The notes under the pieces were generated by a model that was not told where the DNA came from, searched no databases, and saw only the letters and a list, made by a program, of their open reading frames with translations. DNA of 58,304 bases, taken from Thermoleophilia bacterium. Its GTDB lineage: Bacteria > Actinomycetota > Thermoleophilia > Gaiellales > Gaiellaceae. The stretch is from positions 1 to 58,304 of the forward strand of contig SHVL01000010.1 of the NCBI GenBank assembly GCA_009694305.1, written 5' to 3'. Below are positions 25,122 through 34,848 of the stretch, piece by piece (within the stretch, counting starts at the first letter, position 1; every line of letters starts with the position of its first letter). The translations under genes and the position numbers were made by a program.

Positions 25122-27053
25122 CTAGAGCGACTGTGGATCCACGTCTACGACCACTGTGAGACCTCGTTTGCGCAGCTCGGGACTTGCGGCGACGAGGAGA
25201 GCAGCGGCTCGCCGAGCGAGCGCCCGCGGCGCGCGCGTCTTTGCCACGAGCTGTGCCCGGTGGCGGCCGCGCAGCCGCAGGAGCGGCGCAGGGCCGAGAA
25301 CGGTTCCCTCCACGTCTTCGAGGCCGGTGCGAATCTCGCGGAGCAGCTGGGCGATGCCGACTGCGTCGGGCCCGGAGGCGATGATCGAGACGAGATGGCT
25401 GACCGGGGGATAGCCAAGCGCCGTCCGCCGCTCCAGCTCCTCGGCGAGAAAGCCGACGACGTCGTGCCGCTGCGCAAACTGAAACGGCATCGCGTCCGGC
25501 TGAAAGGTCTGTACGAGCACGAGCCCCGGTGCGTCGCGTCCGCTGCGGCCCGCGAGCTGAGTGACGAGCTGGAAGGTGCGCTCCTCGGCACGGAAGTCGG
25601 GGATGGCAAGGCCGGTGTCAGCATCCACGACGGCGGCGAGGTCTACCCCCGGGAAGTGGTGGCCCTTGGCGACCATCTGGGTACCCACGAGCACGGCCCT
25701 GTCGGCTGCCCGGAAGCGTTCGAGCACCTCGCGCAGGGCACCCGGGCGGGCAGCCGTGTCGGCATCGAGACGGATGCGCTCGAGCTCGGGGACATGCCGT
25801 TCGAGCTCCTTCTCGAGACGCTGTGTACCGGCACCGATGTGAACGAGCTCCACGGAGCCACAGGCAGGACACGTCTCGGGAATCGGCTCTCGATGACCGC
25901 AGTGGTGGCAGTGAAGGCCGTTGTCCCCGTGCAACGTCAACGCGACATCGCAGCTGCCACATCGCCGCGACACCCCACAGGCCCGGCAGTGAATCGCGGG
26001 CGTCACTCCCCGCCGGTTGAGCAGGAGAATCGCCTTCCCGCCGCGATCGACCAAGCGGCCGAGTTCGGTGAGCAACGGCGCCGACAGCGGATAGCCACTC
26101 TCGCGACGGAGATCGACGATGCGCACCCGTGGCATCGGTGCGCCGATGCGGGAGGAGAGGACGATCCGCTCGAGCGTCGCCCAGCTCTCCGGCCGCGGCG
26201 TGGCGCTGCCGTACACCGCGACTGCGCCCTCGAGGACAGCACGCTTCGCAGCGACGGTGCGCGCGTCGTACCGCGGGTCGGACTCCTGCTTGTACGAGGA
26301 GTCGTGCTCCTCGTCAACGATCACGAGCCCGAGGTCGCGCATCGGGGCGAAGATCGCCGAGCGCGCGCCCACAACGACACGCGCCTCACCCCGCGCGACC
26401 CGATCGCGCTCGTCCCGGCGCTCGGCCTGCCCGAGCGCAGAATGGAGAATCGCGACGGTGTCGCCGAAGCGCTCGCGGAATCGACCGACCGTCTGCGGTG
26501 CAAGCGCGATCTCGGGGACGAGCACGATCGTGCCGAGTCCCCGCGCGAGAGCGGCCTCACAGGCCTGCAAGTACACCTCCGTCTTGCCGCTCCCGGTCGG
26601 CCCGACGAGCAGAAGGTGGGTGCCGACCTTCCCGTCCATTCCCGCAACCACGCGTTCCACGGCCACGGTCTGCTCCGGCGTCAGCGCGGCAGGGCTCGGC
26701 TCACCCGGAAGCGACTCGCGCTCCGCGGGTGAAGGTCGCTCGCCACGCGGCGCCCTGCGCCCCGGTGCGACGAGCTCGAGCGCGCGCGCAGGCGTCGTGC
26801 CGTAGTAGTCCCCGAGCCAGAGTGCGAGGTCTACGAGCGCCGGCGGAACCTCGTCGAGCACCTTGCCGACGGTCGCGAGCCTGATCCCGGGGGGAGGCTC
26901 GACTCCCACCTCGACAACGACACCGCGCGTCGTGCTCCGCCCGAGCCGCAGCTGCACGACCGCCCCCTTGCCGACATCGTCCGGCACCTCGTAGGTGAAC
27001 AGACGCGCGACCGCACGTGAGGAGACGAGGGGATAGACGGAGGCCAGCGGCAT
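25122..27053 (-). CDS. priA: Primosomal protein N' (PriA helicase)
   Basis: A 643-aa replication restart helicase. An N-terminal DNA-binding part precedes Walker A GPTGSGKTEV (151-160) and motif II DEEHDSSYKQ near 238. The central zinc-binding region CRACGVSRRCGSC...CHHCGH...CPACGS is present, followed by QMVAKGHHFPG and the AGRSGRD motif. Many actinobacterial PriA proteins have lost helicase motifs; this one keeps them. The start is ATG 27053, 20 bp after the iron permease gene. Confidence 0.95.
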   Translation of the reverse strand: MPLASVYPLVSSRAVARLFTYEVPDDVGKGAVVQLRLGRSTTRGVVVEVGVEPPPGIRLATVGKVLDEVPPALVDLALWLGDYYGTTPARALELVAPGRRAPRGERPSPAERESLPGEPSPAALTPEQTVAVERVVAGMDGKVGTHLLLVGPTGSGKTEVYLQACEAALARGLGTIVLVPEIALAPQTVGRFRERFGDTVAILHSALGQAERRDERDRVARGEARVVVGARSAIFAPMRDLGLVIVDEEHDSSYKQESDPRYDARTVAAKRAVLEGAVAVYGSATPRPESWATLERIVLSSRIGAPMPRVRIVDLRRESGYPLSAPLLTELGRLVDRGGKAILLLNRRGVTPAIHCRACGVSRRCGSCDVALTLHGDNGLHCHHCGHREPIPETCPACGSVELVHIGAGTQRLEKELERHVPELERIRLDADTAARPGALREVLERFRAADRAVLVGTQMVAKGHHFPGVDLAAVVDADTGLAIPDFRAEERTFQLVTQLAGRSGRDAPGLVLVQTFQPDAMPFQFAQRHDVVGFLAEELERRTALGYPPVSHLVSIIASGPDAVGIAQLLREIRTGLEDVEGTVLGPAPLLRLRGRHRAQLVAKTRAPRALARRAAALLVAASPELRKRGLTVVVDVDPQSL

Positions 27054-27073
27054 CCGCCGAGGCTAGCCGTTGC

Positions 27074-27793
27074 TCAGGCGGATGCCGACTTCCGGCCCAC
27101 CGGCCGGAAGAAGAGCCACAACGTCGGCGCAGCGAGAAGAGCGAATGCGCCCCAGAGGATCAGCTGATTGGAGGGGATCACGCCGGCCTCGGCGAGCTCC
27201 TCGAGCCCCTTTGCGAGCAGCCAACCTGCGAACAGGAGCAGTATTGCGCTTGTCACCGTGAAGAACCGCCGTAGGTCGAGCCGATGCGAACCACGGTAGA
27301 ACGCATACCCGAGCCCGATCGCGAGAACGAGGCCAACGACGGCAGAGGCGAGCGACACGAGCGGACTCGTCGCTCCCGTCGTCGAGAACAGAAGCAGCGA
27401 GGTCTCGATGCCTTCCCGCACGACGCCGACGAAGGCCACGGCTCCAAGGCCGATTGCCGAGCCATCGGCAAGCGCGGCCTGCGTCTTCCCCTCGAGGTCG
27501 GTACGGATCGACCGGGATTGGCGGCGCATCCAGAAGATCATCCAGACGAGAAGGGTGGCGGCGGCGATCGTGGTGATTGCCTCGAACAGGTACTCGGATG
27601 TCCCCTCCAACTCGGCACCCACCGCAAACAGCGTGATCCCGACGATCGCACTGACGCAGAGGGCGAGAGCGATGCCGATCCAGACTGCCGCAAAACCGTC
27701 TCGACGGTTACTCCGGTCGAGGAACGCGAGCACGGCTGCCACAACGAGTGACGCCTCGAACCCTTCGCGCAAAACTACGAGCCCTGAACCCAT
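27074..27793 (-). CDS. FTR1-family high-affinity iron permease (EfeU-like)
   Basis: A 239-aa membrane protein with about seven helices and two iron-binding REGxE motifs: VLREGFEASL (residues 7-16) and VVREGIETSL near 127-136. FTR1/EfeU proteins move ferric iron through the membrane. No EfeO or EfeB partner is nearby. A DtxR-family repressor is transcribed divergently and a palindrome sits 22 bp upstream of ATG 27793, so iron-dependent control is likely. It lies directly upstream of priA on the same strand. Confidence 0.92.
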   Translation of the reverse strand: MGSGLVVLREGFEASLVVAAVLAFLDRSNRRDGFAAVWIGIALALCVSAIVGITLFAVGAELEGTSEYLFEAITTIAAATLLVWMIFWMRRQSRSIRTDLEGKTQAALADGSAIGLGAVAFVGVVREGIETSLLLFSTTGATSPLVSLASAVVGLVLAIGLGYAFYRGSHRLDLRRFFTVTSAILLLFAGWLLAKGLEELAEAGVIPSNQLILWGAFALLAAPTLWLFFRPVGRKSASA

Positions 27794-27815
27794 CCTGTCC
27801 TTGCCACCCTTCCGT

Positions 27816-27833
27816 TGTAAGGTCTGCCTTACA
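27816..27833. promoter_or_regulatory. Candidate DtxR-family operator (iron/manganese box)
   Basis: TGTAAGG-TCTG-CCTTACA: 7-bp perfect inverted arms around 4 nt, in the 94-bp gap between the divergent FTR1 permease and DtxR-type genes. The AGGT...CCT core resembles DtxR/IdeR boxes. A metalloregulator binding here could control both genes. Confidence 0.6.
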
Positions 27834-27842
27834 TACTACCGG

Positions 27843-27852
27843 TACTATAGTA
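27843..27852. promoter_or_regulatory. AT-rich palindrome TACTATAGTA, likely -10 region
   Basis: A 10-bp perfect palindrome in the otherwise GC-rich divergent gap. TATAGT on the plus strand (27846-27851) is a fair -10 for the DtxR-type gene, and being symmetric it reads the same on the minus strand. An adjoining TACCGGTA palindrome (27837-27844) adds to the symmetry. Confidence 0.4.
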
Positions 27853-27887
27853 ATAAGCGAGCAGGGGTGTCAATCGAGAGGTGACGC

Positions 27888-28574
27888 GTGGCGCAAGGGC
27901 AGGGGCATTCGGTGGACGAATACCTCGAGACGATCTATTTTCTCGCATTCCCGATCGGCGAATATCGCCCGGCAACCGCCTCGAATGCGATCGCCTCGCG
28001 CGTGGCCGAGATGCTCGGCGTCTCCCGGGCCTCCGCCGGCGAAATGCTGAAGCGGCTCGAGGCCGAGGGCCTCGTCGAGCGAGGAGAGCAGAAGGAGGCG
28101 ATCCTCACGTCGACCGGTATCGAGCGGGCCGAGCGCGTCGTCCGCAAGCACCGTCTGATCGAGCGCTTCCTGACCGATTTCATGGGATACACGGCCGCCG
28201 AGTCTCATGTTCACGCCGACGAGCTCGGTGACACGTTCTCGGATGACATGGTCGAGCGGATCAACGAGCGTCTCGGGTTTCCCGACCGCTGCCCGCACGG
28301 CTGGCCGATCGCGACCGACGTCGAGCAGGCAGAGAACGCGGAGCTCGTTTCGCTCGCCGACCTCTCGCCGGGAAGTGAGGCCGAGATCGTCCGGCTCGCC
28401 GAGCACGACGGTGATCTCCTCCACTGGTTCTACGAGAACGGGTTCGCACCCGGTATCAGGGTGCTCCGCCAGGCCCCGGTCGGTGACGGGCCCCTCCTCG
28501 TCGAGATCGACGGGGACACACGGGCAATCGACGAGAAGCTCGCGCAGGGCCTGTACGTCCGCCCGGCTGCATAG
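27888..28574 (+). CDS. DtxR/MntR-family metal-dependent repressor
   Basis: A 228-aa regulator with an N-terminal winged helix (YLETIYFLAF, ASRVAEMLGVSRASAGEMLKRLEAEGLV), dimerisation/metal domain (VVRKHRLIERFL near 84) and C-terminal FeoA/SH3-like domain (LVSLADLSPGSEAEIVRL). In DtxR/MntR relatives the segment before SDxx carries E..EH metal ligands; aligned here (residues 108-117, VHADELGDTF) these positions read Asp, Gly and Asp, so the metal site differs. GTG 27888 follows a GAGAGG Shine-Dalgarno. It probably controls the divergent FTR1 iron permease. Confidence 0.9.
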   Translation: MAQGQGHSVDEYLETIYFLAFPIGEYRPATASNAIASRVAEMLGVSRASAGEMLKRLEAEGLVERGEQKEAILTSTGIERAERVVRKHRLIERFLTDFMGYTAAESHVHADELGDTFSDDMVERINERLGFPDRCPHGWPIATDVEQAENAELVSLADLSPGSEAEIVRLAEHDGDLLHWFYENGFAPGIRVLRQAPVGDGPLLVEIDGDTRAIDEKLAQGLYVRPAA

Positions 28575-28607
28575 CCGGCGGTCCGGAGGAACAGGGCAGA
28601 GGCGGCG

Positions 28608-28623
28608 GCAGGCTTCAGCCTGC
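28608..28623. terminator. Hairpin between convergent dtxR-type gene and metK
   Basis: GCAGGCT-TC-AGCCTGC, a 7-bp perfect stem, lies in the 76-bp gap between two convergent genes. No T-run. It resembles the hairpins at 4569 and 17780. A bidirectional end-of-transcript role is plausible. Confidence 0.35.
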
Positions 28624-28650
28624 TCTCCCGGGTGTCGGCTGTGAGGAAAC

Positions 28651-29892
28651 CTACGCCGAAGCGAATGCGGCAAGACCGGCGGCGGCCCGGAGCTCCTCGG
28701 CCCTGTCCGTTCTCTCCCACGTGAAATCGGCGTCATCACGGCCGAAGTGGCCGTACGTGGCGGTCTTCTGGTAGATCGGGCGACGCAGGTCGAGGTCACG
28801 GATGATCGCACCCGGACGCATGTCGAACCGCTCGTGCACGAGGCTCTCGATCATCTCCTGCGAGACGACGTTCGTCCCGAAGCAGTCGATGAGCACGCTG
28901 AGCGGATGCGCCACCCCGATTGCATAGGCGACCTGAATCTGGCACCGGCCGGCGAGGCCAGCGGCAACGACGTTCTTTGCCACGTAGCGCGCCGCGTAGG
29001 CAGCCGATCGGTCTACCTTGGTCGGATCCTTGCCCGAGAAGGCCCCGCCACCGTGTGGTGCGGCCCCGCCGTAGGTGTCAACGATGATCTTGCGTCCCGT
29101 CAGGCCCGTGTCCCCCATCGGGCCGCCGATCACGAACTTGCCCGTGGGGTTGACATAGACGAAGTCGCGATCGCCGAAGCGCTTCTCGTCGTAGAGGTCC
29201 GCCGGGAGGATCGGTCGCAGGACGTGCTCGATCAGGTCGGGCTTGATCAGCGATTCGGCGTCGAGCCCGTCGCGATGCTGCGTCGAGATCAGGACGCGCT
29301 CGATCTCGACCGGATGCTGGTGACCGTGCTCGTCTACCTCGTAGCGGATCGTCACCTGCGCCTTGCCGTCCGGCCGCAGGTACGGCAGAACGTCGGTCTT
29401 GCGGATGTCGGCGAGCCGACGGGTGATGCGGTGCGCGAGCTGGATCGGCAGCGGCATCAGCTCCTCGGTCTCGTCCGAGGCATAGCCGAACATCATTCCC
29501 TGGTCGCCGGCACCGACCCGGTCGATCGGATCGGTATCGCCGTGCTGCACCTCGAACGACTCGTCCACGCCCTGCGCAATGTCGGCCGACTGTTCGTCGA
29601 GCGCCACGATGATCCCACACGTCTCGGAATCGAATCCGTACTTGGCACGGGTGTAGCCGATCTCGGCCACCGTCTTGCGGACGATCCGCGGGATATCGAC
29701 GTAGGTCGTGGTCGTGATCTCGCCTGCCACGACGACGAGGCCCGTCGTGATGAGCGTCTCGCAGGCGACTCGCCCCTCGGGGTCGTTGGCAAGGACGGCG
29801 TCGAGGACGGCATCCGAGATCTGGTCGGCAATCTTGTCGGGGTGACCCTCGGTGACCGACTCCGAGCTGAAGCTGAACGAACGGGAACTCAT
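28651..29892 (-). CDS. metK: S-adenosylmethionine synthetase
   Basis: A 413-aa enzyme making SAM from methionine and ATP. Motifs: [15 protein letters not shown] near 10-24, [12 protein letters not shown] near 122, [19 protein letters not shown] near 278. ATG 29892 is used because an upstream in-frame start at 29952 would overlap gpsA and add non-family sequence. SAM feeds the methyltransferases in this window; no SAM riboswitch precedes this copy. Confidence 0.97.
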   Translation of the reverse strand: MSSRSFSFSSESVTEGHPDKIADQISDAVLDAVLANDPEGRVACETLITTGLVVVAGEITTTTYVDIPRIVRKTVAEIGYTRAKYGFDSETCGIIVALDEQSADIAQGVDESFEVQHGDTDPIDRVGAGDQGMMFGYASDETEELMPLPIQLAHRITRRLADIRKTDVLPYLRPDGKAQVTIRYEVDEHGHQHPVEIERVLISTQHRDGLDAESLIKPDLIEHVLRPILPADLYDEKRFGDRDFVYVNPTGKFVIGGPMGDTGLTGRKIIVDTYGGAAPHGGGAFSGKDPTKVDRSAAYAARYVAKNVVAAGLAGRCQIQVAYAIGVAHPLSVLIDCFGTNVVSQEMIESLVHERFDMRPGAIIRDLDLRRPIYQKTATYGHFGRDDADFTWERTDRAEELRAAAGLAAFASA

Positions 29893-29932
29893 CGAGCGAA
29901 GACTAGCCAAAGGTCGGCGGGGCACGAGGAGA

Positions 29933-30889
29933 TCACTCGAAGGTCGGATCACGCTGCATCAGTGACCCCATGAGGTCGGTGAGAGGGACGCCCTCGAGCA
30001 CTGCGCAGACGCCCTCGGTGATGGGCATCTCGACCCCGAGTCGGCGCGAGAGGTCACGAAGGACGGGTGCCGTCGCGAGGCCCTCGACGACCGTGCCGAT
30101 CTCGGCAACCGCCTCGTCCGGCGTGGCTCCCCGCGCGATCAACTCGCCTGCGCGGCGGTTGCGCCCCGCCTTCGACCAGCACGTGACGATCAGATCTCCC
30201 ATGCCTGCGAGGCCCGCAAACGTCTCGGGGCTCGCGCCGGCCGCCTCCGCAAGACGCCCCATCTCGGCAAGGCCACGGGCGACGAGGGCGGCCTTTGCGT
30301 TGTCCCCGAGCTCGAGCCCGTCAGCGCCTCCTGCCGCAAGCCCGATCACGTTCTTCGCAGCAGCGCACAGTTCGACACCCACGACATCGTGGTTCACGTA
30401 GACGCGGAACACGGCGGAATTGATCGCCAGCTGGATCTGCACGGCGAGCGCGTGATCCTCACCCGCGACCACGACGGCGGCGGGGAGGCCGCGGGAGACC
30501 TCCTCGGCGATGGTCGGTCCCGACAACACCGCCACCGGCCGGTTCCTGACGAGCATCGAGAGGCGATTGCCGGTGGCCGGGTCGAGCCCCTTCGTGAGGC
30601 TGAGGATCGGGCACCGGCCCGGAAGAGCGGCGACGGTCGAGCCGAATGCTGCACTCGTGACCGCGACGACCACGAGGTTTGCTTCCGCAACCGGCGCGCC
30701 ATCGACGGTGGTAGCTGCGATTCCCTCGAGATCGAGATGCGAGAGATAGCGGGGATTGCGCCCCGTCGCCGCAATCGCCGCTGCCTGGGCGGGGTCGCGG
30801 CAGGCGAGTGTCACCTCGTGGCCCCGGTCGCGGAGCACCGCCGCAAACGCGGTGCCCCAGGAACCGGCGCCGATCACGCTGACGCGCAC
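29933..30889 (-). CDS. gpsA: Glycerol-3-phosphate dehydrogenase [NAD(P)+]
   Basis: A 318-aa enzyme that makes sn-glycerol 3-phosphate for phospholipids. Rossmann motif [10 protein letters not shown] (7-16), substrate-site KGLDP near 99, [29 protein letters not shown] near 179. GTG 30889 gives the family start ([11 protein letters not shown]) and lies 2 bp after the der stop. Acylation of the product by PlsC-type enzymes is encoded in the same operon. Confidence 0.96.
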   Translation of the reverse strand: MRVSVIGAGSWGTAFAAVLRDRGHEVTLACRDPAQAAAIAATGRNPRYLSHLDLEGIAATTVDGAPVAEANLVVVAVTSAAFGSTVAALPGRCPILSLTKGLDPATGNRLSMLVRNRPVAVLSGPTIAEEVSRGLPAAVVVAGEDHALAVQIQLAINSAVFRVYVNHDVVGVELCAAAKNVIGLAAGGADGLELGDNAKAALVARGLAEMGRLAEAAGASPETFAGLAGMGDLIVTCWSKAGRNRRAGELIARGATPDEAVAEIGTVVEGLATAPVLRDLSRRLGVEMPITEGVCAVLEGVPLTDLMGSLMQRDPTFE

Positions 30890-30891
30890 GC

Positions 30892-32286
30892 CTACTCGCT
30901 CTTGACGAAGTCGATCGAGACGGGAACACCCTCGAGCTCGAAGCGCTTGCGCAGCTCGTTCTCGACCCAGTAGCCGTAGTCGCGCGTAACGAGGCTCGGA
31001 GCATTCACGAAGATCCGGAACCTTGGCGGGCGGGTACTCACCTGTGTCCCGTACATGAGCTTCAGGCGCCTCCCCCGCTCGCCCTGCGGCCCCGGGCGCG
31101 CCTCCTTCAGCTCGCCGAGCGCCCGGTTCAGCTCGCCCGTCGGGATTCTCCCGTTGTGCTTTGCAAAAAGCTCCTCCACCTTGTCGAGCAGCCGGCCGAC
31201 GCCACGGCCCGACTTCGCGGAGACGGCGATCACGGGCGGCCGCTGCCGCAGGCGGCGTCCCAGGTGCCCCTGCGCTTCAACGATCTCGAGCTCCGTCACA
31301 TCCCATTTCGAGAGCACCGCGAGCGTCGAGCAACCGGCCTTGCGGGCCACGTCGGCGACGGCGAGGTCCTGCTCGACGATCCCCTCCGAGGCATCGAACA
31401 GCACGAGTGCCACGTCGGCGCGGTCGGCGGCCTGAAGCGCGCGCAACTCCGAGTAGTACTCGATCCCCTGCCGCTGCTTGCGACGGCGGCGCAGCCCCGC
31501 TGTATCTACGAGCACGAAGGTCGTGTCACCGCGCTGCAACACCGTGTCGATCGCATCGCGGGTCGTCCCGGGAACCTCCGAGACGATCACCCGCTCGCGG
31601 CCCACAATCCTGTTCAGGAGCGACGACTTCCCCACGTTAGGGCGGCCGAGAATGGCGACCCTGATCGCCTCCGTCCCGATCGCGACCTCGCTCGTGCCGG
31701 GCAGGCGAGAGACGATCTCGTCGAGCAGGTCACCCGTCCCATGGCCGTGGAGGCCCGACAGAGGCCAGGGCTCACCCAGCCCGAGACGGTGAAACACCGC
31801 CGATTCGCTGTCGCGGCTCGGATCGTCGATCTTGTTCGCAAGCACGATCACCGGCCGCTTCTTCTTGCGGAGGATCACCGCGAGCTCCTCGTCGCCGGGG
31901 GTGATCCCGGCGCGTGCATCGACGACGAACAGTACGAGATCGGCCTCGTCGATCGCGGCGAGCGCCTGCTCGGTGATCTTCGAGCCGAACGGCCCTCCGT
32001 CAGCCTCGTCCACCCCGCCGGTGTCGATCAGCCGGAACCATGTACCCGTCCATTCGCAGAGAAGCTCCTTCCGGTCACGGGTCACGCCGGGCGTCTCGTG
32101 CACGACCGCTGCCCGCGTCTGGGTGAGACGGTTGATCAACGTGGACTTGCCGACGTTCGGAAAGCCGACGATGGCGACCGTCCCGGCGATCTCTCTCGGG
32201 GACTCGACCTCCTCGAACTCGTCGATGTCGTCGAGGTCGTCGAAGTCGTCGATTGCCTTCGCGTCTGCCTCTTCGATACCGCTCAT
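30892..32286 (-). CDS. der: GTPase Der (EngA), ribosome assembly
   Basis: A 464-aa protein with two tandem GTPase domains: G1 GFPNVGKST with G3 DTGG, then G1 GRPNVGKSS with DTAG, and a C-terminal KH-like domain (FRIFVNAPSLVTRDYGYWVENELRKRF). It acts in 50S subunit maturation. ATG 32286 overlaps the plsC stop (ATGA). The first ~38 residues are very acidic (DDFDDLDDIDEFEEVE), a common actinobacterial Der extension. Confidence 0.96.
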   Translation of the reverse strand: MSGIEEADAKAIDDFDDLDDIDEFEEVESPREIAGTVAIVGFPNVGKSTLINRLTQTRAAVVHETPGVTRDRKELLCEWTGTWFRLIDTGGVDEADGGPFGSKITEQALAAIDEADLVLFVVDARAGITPGDEELAVILRKKKRPVIVLANKIDDPSRDSESAVFHRLGLGEPWPLSGLHGHGTGDLLDEIVSRLPGTSEVAIGTEAIRVAILGRPNVGKSSLLNRIVGRERVIVSEVPGTTRDAIDTVLQRGDTTFVLVDTAGLRRRRKQRQGIEYYSELRALQAADRADVALVLFDASEGIVEQDLAVADVARKAGCSTLAVLSKWDVTELEIVEAQGHLGRRLRQRPPVIAVSAKSGRGVGRLLDKVEELFAKHNGRIPTGELNRALGELKEARPGPQGERGRRLKLMYGTQVSTRPPRFRIFVNAPSLVTRDYGYWVENELRKRFELEGVPVSIDFVKSE

Positions 32287-32933
32287 GCCGGTGGCACCGC
32301 TTCGGGACGGCCGAGCTCGTGCATCTCGACGAGAAACGCGAAGAGCCCGTGGATCTTCTCCTGGAGCATGGCCGACGCCTCCCTGTAGCCCTTGCCGCCC
32401 TTCGGCAGGCCCTCGAACCGGATCGGCTCGCCCCAGGCAAGCGAGATCGGATGCAGGTTTCCGGGCTTCCACGTCTGCGTCCCGTGGATGGCGACCGGAA
32501 TCACCGGGACATCCTCCTGGAGCGCAACCATGGCCGCCCCCGGCTGAATGTCCCCGGGCACGCCACCCTTCTGACGCGTTCCCTCGACGAACAGGCCGAG
32601 CGCGAGACCGTCACGCACGATTGCCCGCATCGTCCTCACGGCATCGCGGTCGGACTCGCCACGGCGCACCGGGAAGGTGCCGAAGGCTCGGATAGCCGTG
32701 CCGAGCCCGGGAACGCGGTGCGCCTCGACCTTCGCCATGTAGTAGATCGTACGCGGGCAGGCGGCACCCAGTGAGATCGGGTCTACCCAGTGAAAATGGT
32801 TGCAGGCGATCACGAGGCCGCCGCTCTGCGGGACACGATCCTTGCCGTAGACCTTCAGCCGGCCCGTGAGCTTGACGGCCGTTCCCAGGGTCGGGCGCCC
32901 GAGGGCCCAGACCCTGTCCGCCGTCGTGCTCAT
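32283..32933 (-). CDS. plsC: 1-acyl-sn-glycerol-3-phosphate acyltransferase
   Basis: A 216-aa acyltransferase with the catalytic NHFHWVD (HX4D) near 45 and the substrate motif FVEGTRQKGG near 113. It adds the second acyl chain to lysophosphatidic acid at the membrane. ATG 32933 overlaps cmk (ATGA), and its own stop overlaps der. Its neighbour gpsA supplies glycerol phosphate. Confidence 0.92.
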   Translation of the reverse strand: MSTTADRVWALGRPTLGTAVKLTGRLKVYGKDRVPQSGGLVIACNHFHWVDPISLGAACPRTIYYMAKVEAHRVPGLGTAIRAFGTFPVRRGESDRDAVRTMRAIVRDGLALGLFVEGTRQKGGVPGDIQPGAAMVALQEDVPVIPVAIHGTQTWKPGNLHPISLAWGEPIRFEGLPKGGKGYREASAMLQEKIHGLFAFLVEMHELGRPEAVPPA

Positions 32934-33559
32934 ACGGCCCGCTCCCGCAGCAGCCCTTCGATCCGGTCGATGACCTCGTCCAGGCTCAGCAGCGTCGTAT
33001 CGACCTCGATCGCATCGGGCGCCCGATGCGTGTTTGCCGCGTCACGCTCGTCCCGGCGACGCATGTCGTCGGCGGTCATGTCCACCGTGATGCCGTCTCT
33101 CTCCGCGTGGCGACGTTCGGCGCGCACTCTCGCATCGGCGACGAGCCAGACCTTGAGCTCGGCCTGTGGAGCGACGATGACGCCGATGTCGCGTCCCTCG
33201 ATCACGGAGTCGCCCTGCTCACCGAGGATACGCTGGCGCTCGCGCATCACTTCACGCACCTCGGGATGGCGGGCAACGATCGGCACCGAGGAGTCGATCA
33301 CGGGCTCCCTGATCTTCGTCGTGACGTCATGGCCCGCAATCGAGACCGCGTCTCCGTCGTCGAATTCGATCAGGTTGTCACGCGCGAGCTCCTCGAGCGA
33401 GGTCACGTCGTCGAGCGCGATGCCCCGGCGCAGAGCGAGCCAGGTGAGGGCCCGGTACATCGCCCCGGTGTCGAGATACCGAAAACCGAGCCGTGCGGCG
33501 AGCGCCCGGGCAACCGAGCTCTTGCCCGCCCCTGCGGGACCGTCGATCGCGACGATCAT
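32930..33559 (-). CDS. cmk: Cytidylate kinase
   Basis: A 209-aa (d)CMP kinase: P-loop GPAGAGKSS (7-15), RYLDTGAMYRALT near 27 and EGRDIGVIVAP near 120. ATG 33559 overlaps the aroA stop (ATGA). The aroA-cmk-plsC-der chain is fully overlapping, indicating one polycistronic message. Confidence 0.96.
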   Translation of the reverse strand: MIVAIDGPAGAGKSSVARALAARLGFRYLDTGAMYRALTWLALRRGIALDDVTSLEELARDNLIEFDDGDAVSIAGHDVTTKIREPVIDSSVPIVARHPEVREVMRERQRILGEQGDSVIEGRDIGVIVAPQAELKVWLVADARVRAERRHAERDGITVDMTADDMRRRDERDAANTHRAPDAIEVDTTLLSLDEVIDRIEGLLRERAV

Positions 33560-34848
33560 TCTGCCGCCTCTCTACGGAGTGAGTCGAGAAGATCGAAGAA
33601 GCCCGGGAAGCTTACCGCCACGCACCCGGCGTCCTCGATCTCGACACCGTCGGCCGAGGCGAGAGCCGCGATTGCGCCGAGCATGGCGATCCGGTGGTCG
33701 CCACGACTCTCGATCCTGCCACCCCGCGGGCGGGTCGGGACCCCTCGAATCCGGAAGCCGTCGTCGGTTCCGAGCACGCGCTGGCCCATTGCCCGCAACG
33801 CATCGACCGTCGCCTCGACGCGGTCGGACTCCTTGGCACGAAGCTCCTCGGCCCCGCGCAGGCGGCTGTTGCCGTGCGCGCACGATGCGGCGAGCGCAAA
33901 CAGCGGCAGCTCGTCGATCGCGAGCGGCACCTCGGGGCCGAGGACGGTAGTCGCCACGAGCTCGGCGGAGCGCACGTCGAGGTCGCCGGCGGGCTCGCCG
34001 CCGATGCGACGACGGTTGTACACGGTCACGCGCCCGCCCATCCGCTCCAGGATCGTCAGCAGGCCGGTACGCCGGGGGTTGAGGTTGACACCGTGAATGT
34101 GAAGCTCGGAGCCGGGAACGAGCGTCGCGGCGACGATGAACGGCGCCGCCGAGGAGAAGTCTCCGGGAACCTCGATCTCGCTCAACTCGAGCCGCTCCGC
34201 GGGCTGCACGGTGACACTCTTCTCGCGCCGCGTGATCATGACTCCCGCCGCCTCGAGCATCAACTCCGTGTGATCGCGTGTCGGTGCCGGCTCCACCACC
34301 GTCGTCTCCCCGGTTGCAAAGAGGCCCGCGAGCAGGATCGCCGACTTCACCTGGGCGCTCGCAACCGGCAACTCGTAGGTGATCGAGCGCAGCTGCCGGG
34401 CGTCGATTCGGAGTGGCAGATGACCGTCCTCGGTCTCGATGCCCGCGCCCATCCGAGAGAGCGGCTCGGTGACGCGCTTCATCGGACGGGAGCTGAGTGA
34501 TGCGTCTCCCGTGAGCTCGAACCGCTGCCCGTTCTGACCCGCGAGGATGCCGGTGAGTAGACGCACGAGCGTGCCCGCGTTCGCACAGTCGATCGGCCGC
34601 CCCGGCGAGACGAGCCCGCGCAGCCCCTGGCCGAAGACGTGCAGCGTGTCGTCGTCGTGCTCGTAGACCGTGACCCCGAGGGCGCGGACGGCCTCGATCG
34701 TCGCCTCGGTGTCGGCCGAGCGGCCAAAGCCCGTGACTCGCGTCTCGCCGTCGCAGAGCGCCCCGAGCAGCACGGCCCGGTGCGAGATCGACTTGTCGCC
34801 GGGTACGGCCATGTGCCCCACGATGCGGGTGAGGGGATCGACCTTCAC
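33556..34848 (-). CDS. aroA: 3-phosphoshikimate 1-carboxyvinyltransferase (EPSP synthase)
   Basis: A 430-aa shikimate-pathway enzyme joining shikimate 3-phosphate and PEP. Motifs: PGDKSISHRAVLLGAL (17-32), NAGTLVRLLTGILAGQ near 90 and LPLFALAASCAHG near 310, with ESDR near 335. GTG 34848 overlaps the tyrA stop (GTGA), so it is coupled to tyrA, which draws on the same pathway. Confidence 0.96.
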   Translation of the reverse strand: MKVDPLTRIVGHMAVPGDKSISHRAVLLGALCDGETRVTGFGRSADTEATIEAVRALGVTVYEHDDDTLHVFGQGLRGLVSPGRPIDCANAGTLVRLLTGILAGQNGQRFELTGDASLSSRPMKRVTEPLSRMGAGIETEDGHLPLRIDARQLRSITYELPVASAQVKSAILLAGLFATGETTVVEPAPTRDHTELMLEAAGVMITRREKSVTVQPAERLELSEIEVPGDFSSAAPFIVAATLVPGSELHIHGVNLNPRRTGLLTILERMGGRVTVYNRRRIGGEPAGDLDVRSAELVATTVLGPEVPLAIDELPLFALAASCAHGNSRLRGAEELRAKESDRVEATVDALRAMGQRVLGTDDGFRIRGVPTRPRGGRIESRGDHRIAMLGAIAALASADGVEIEDAGCVAVSFPGFFDLLDSLRREAAE

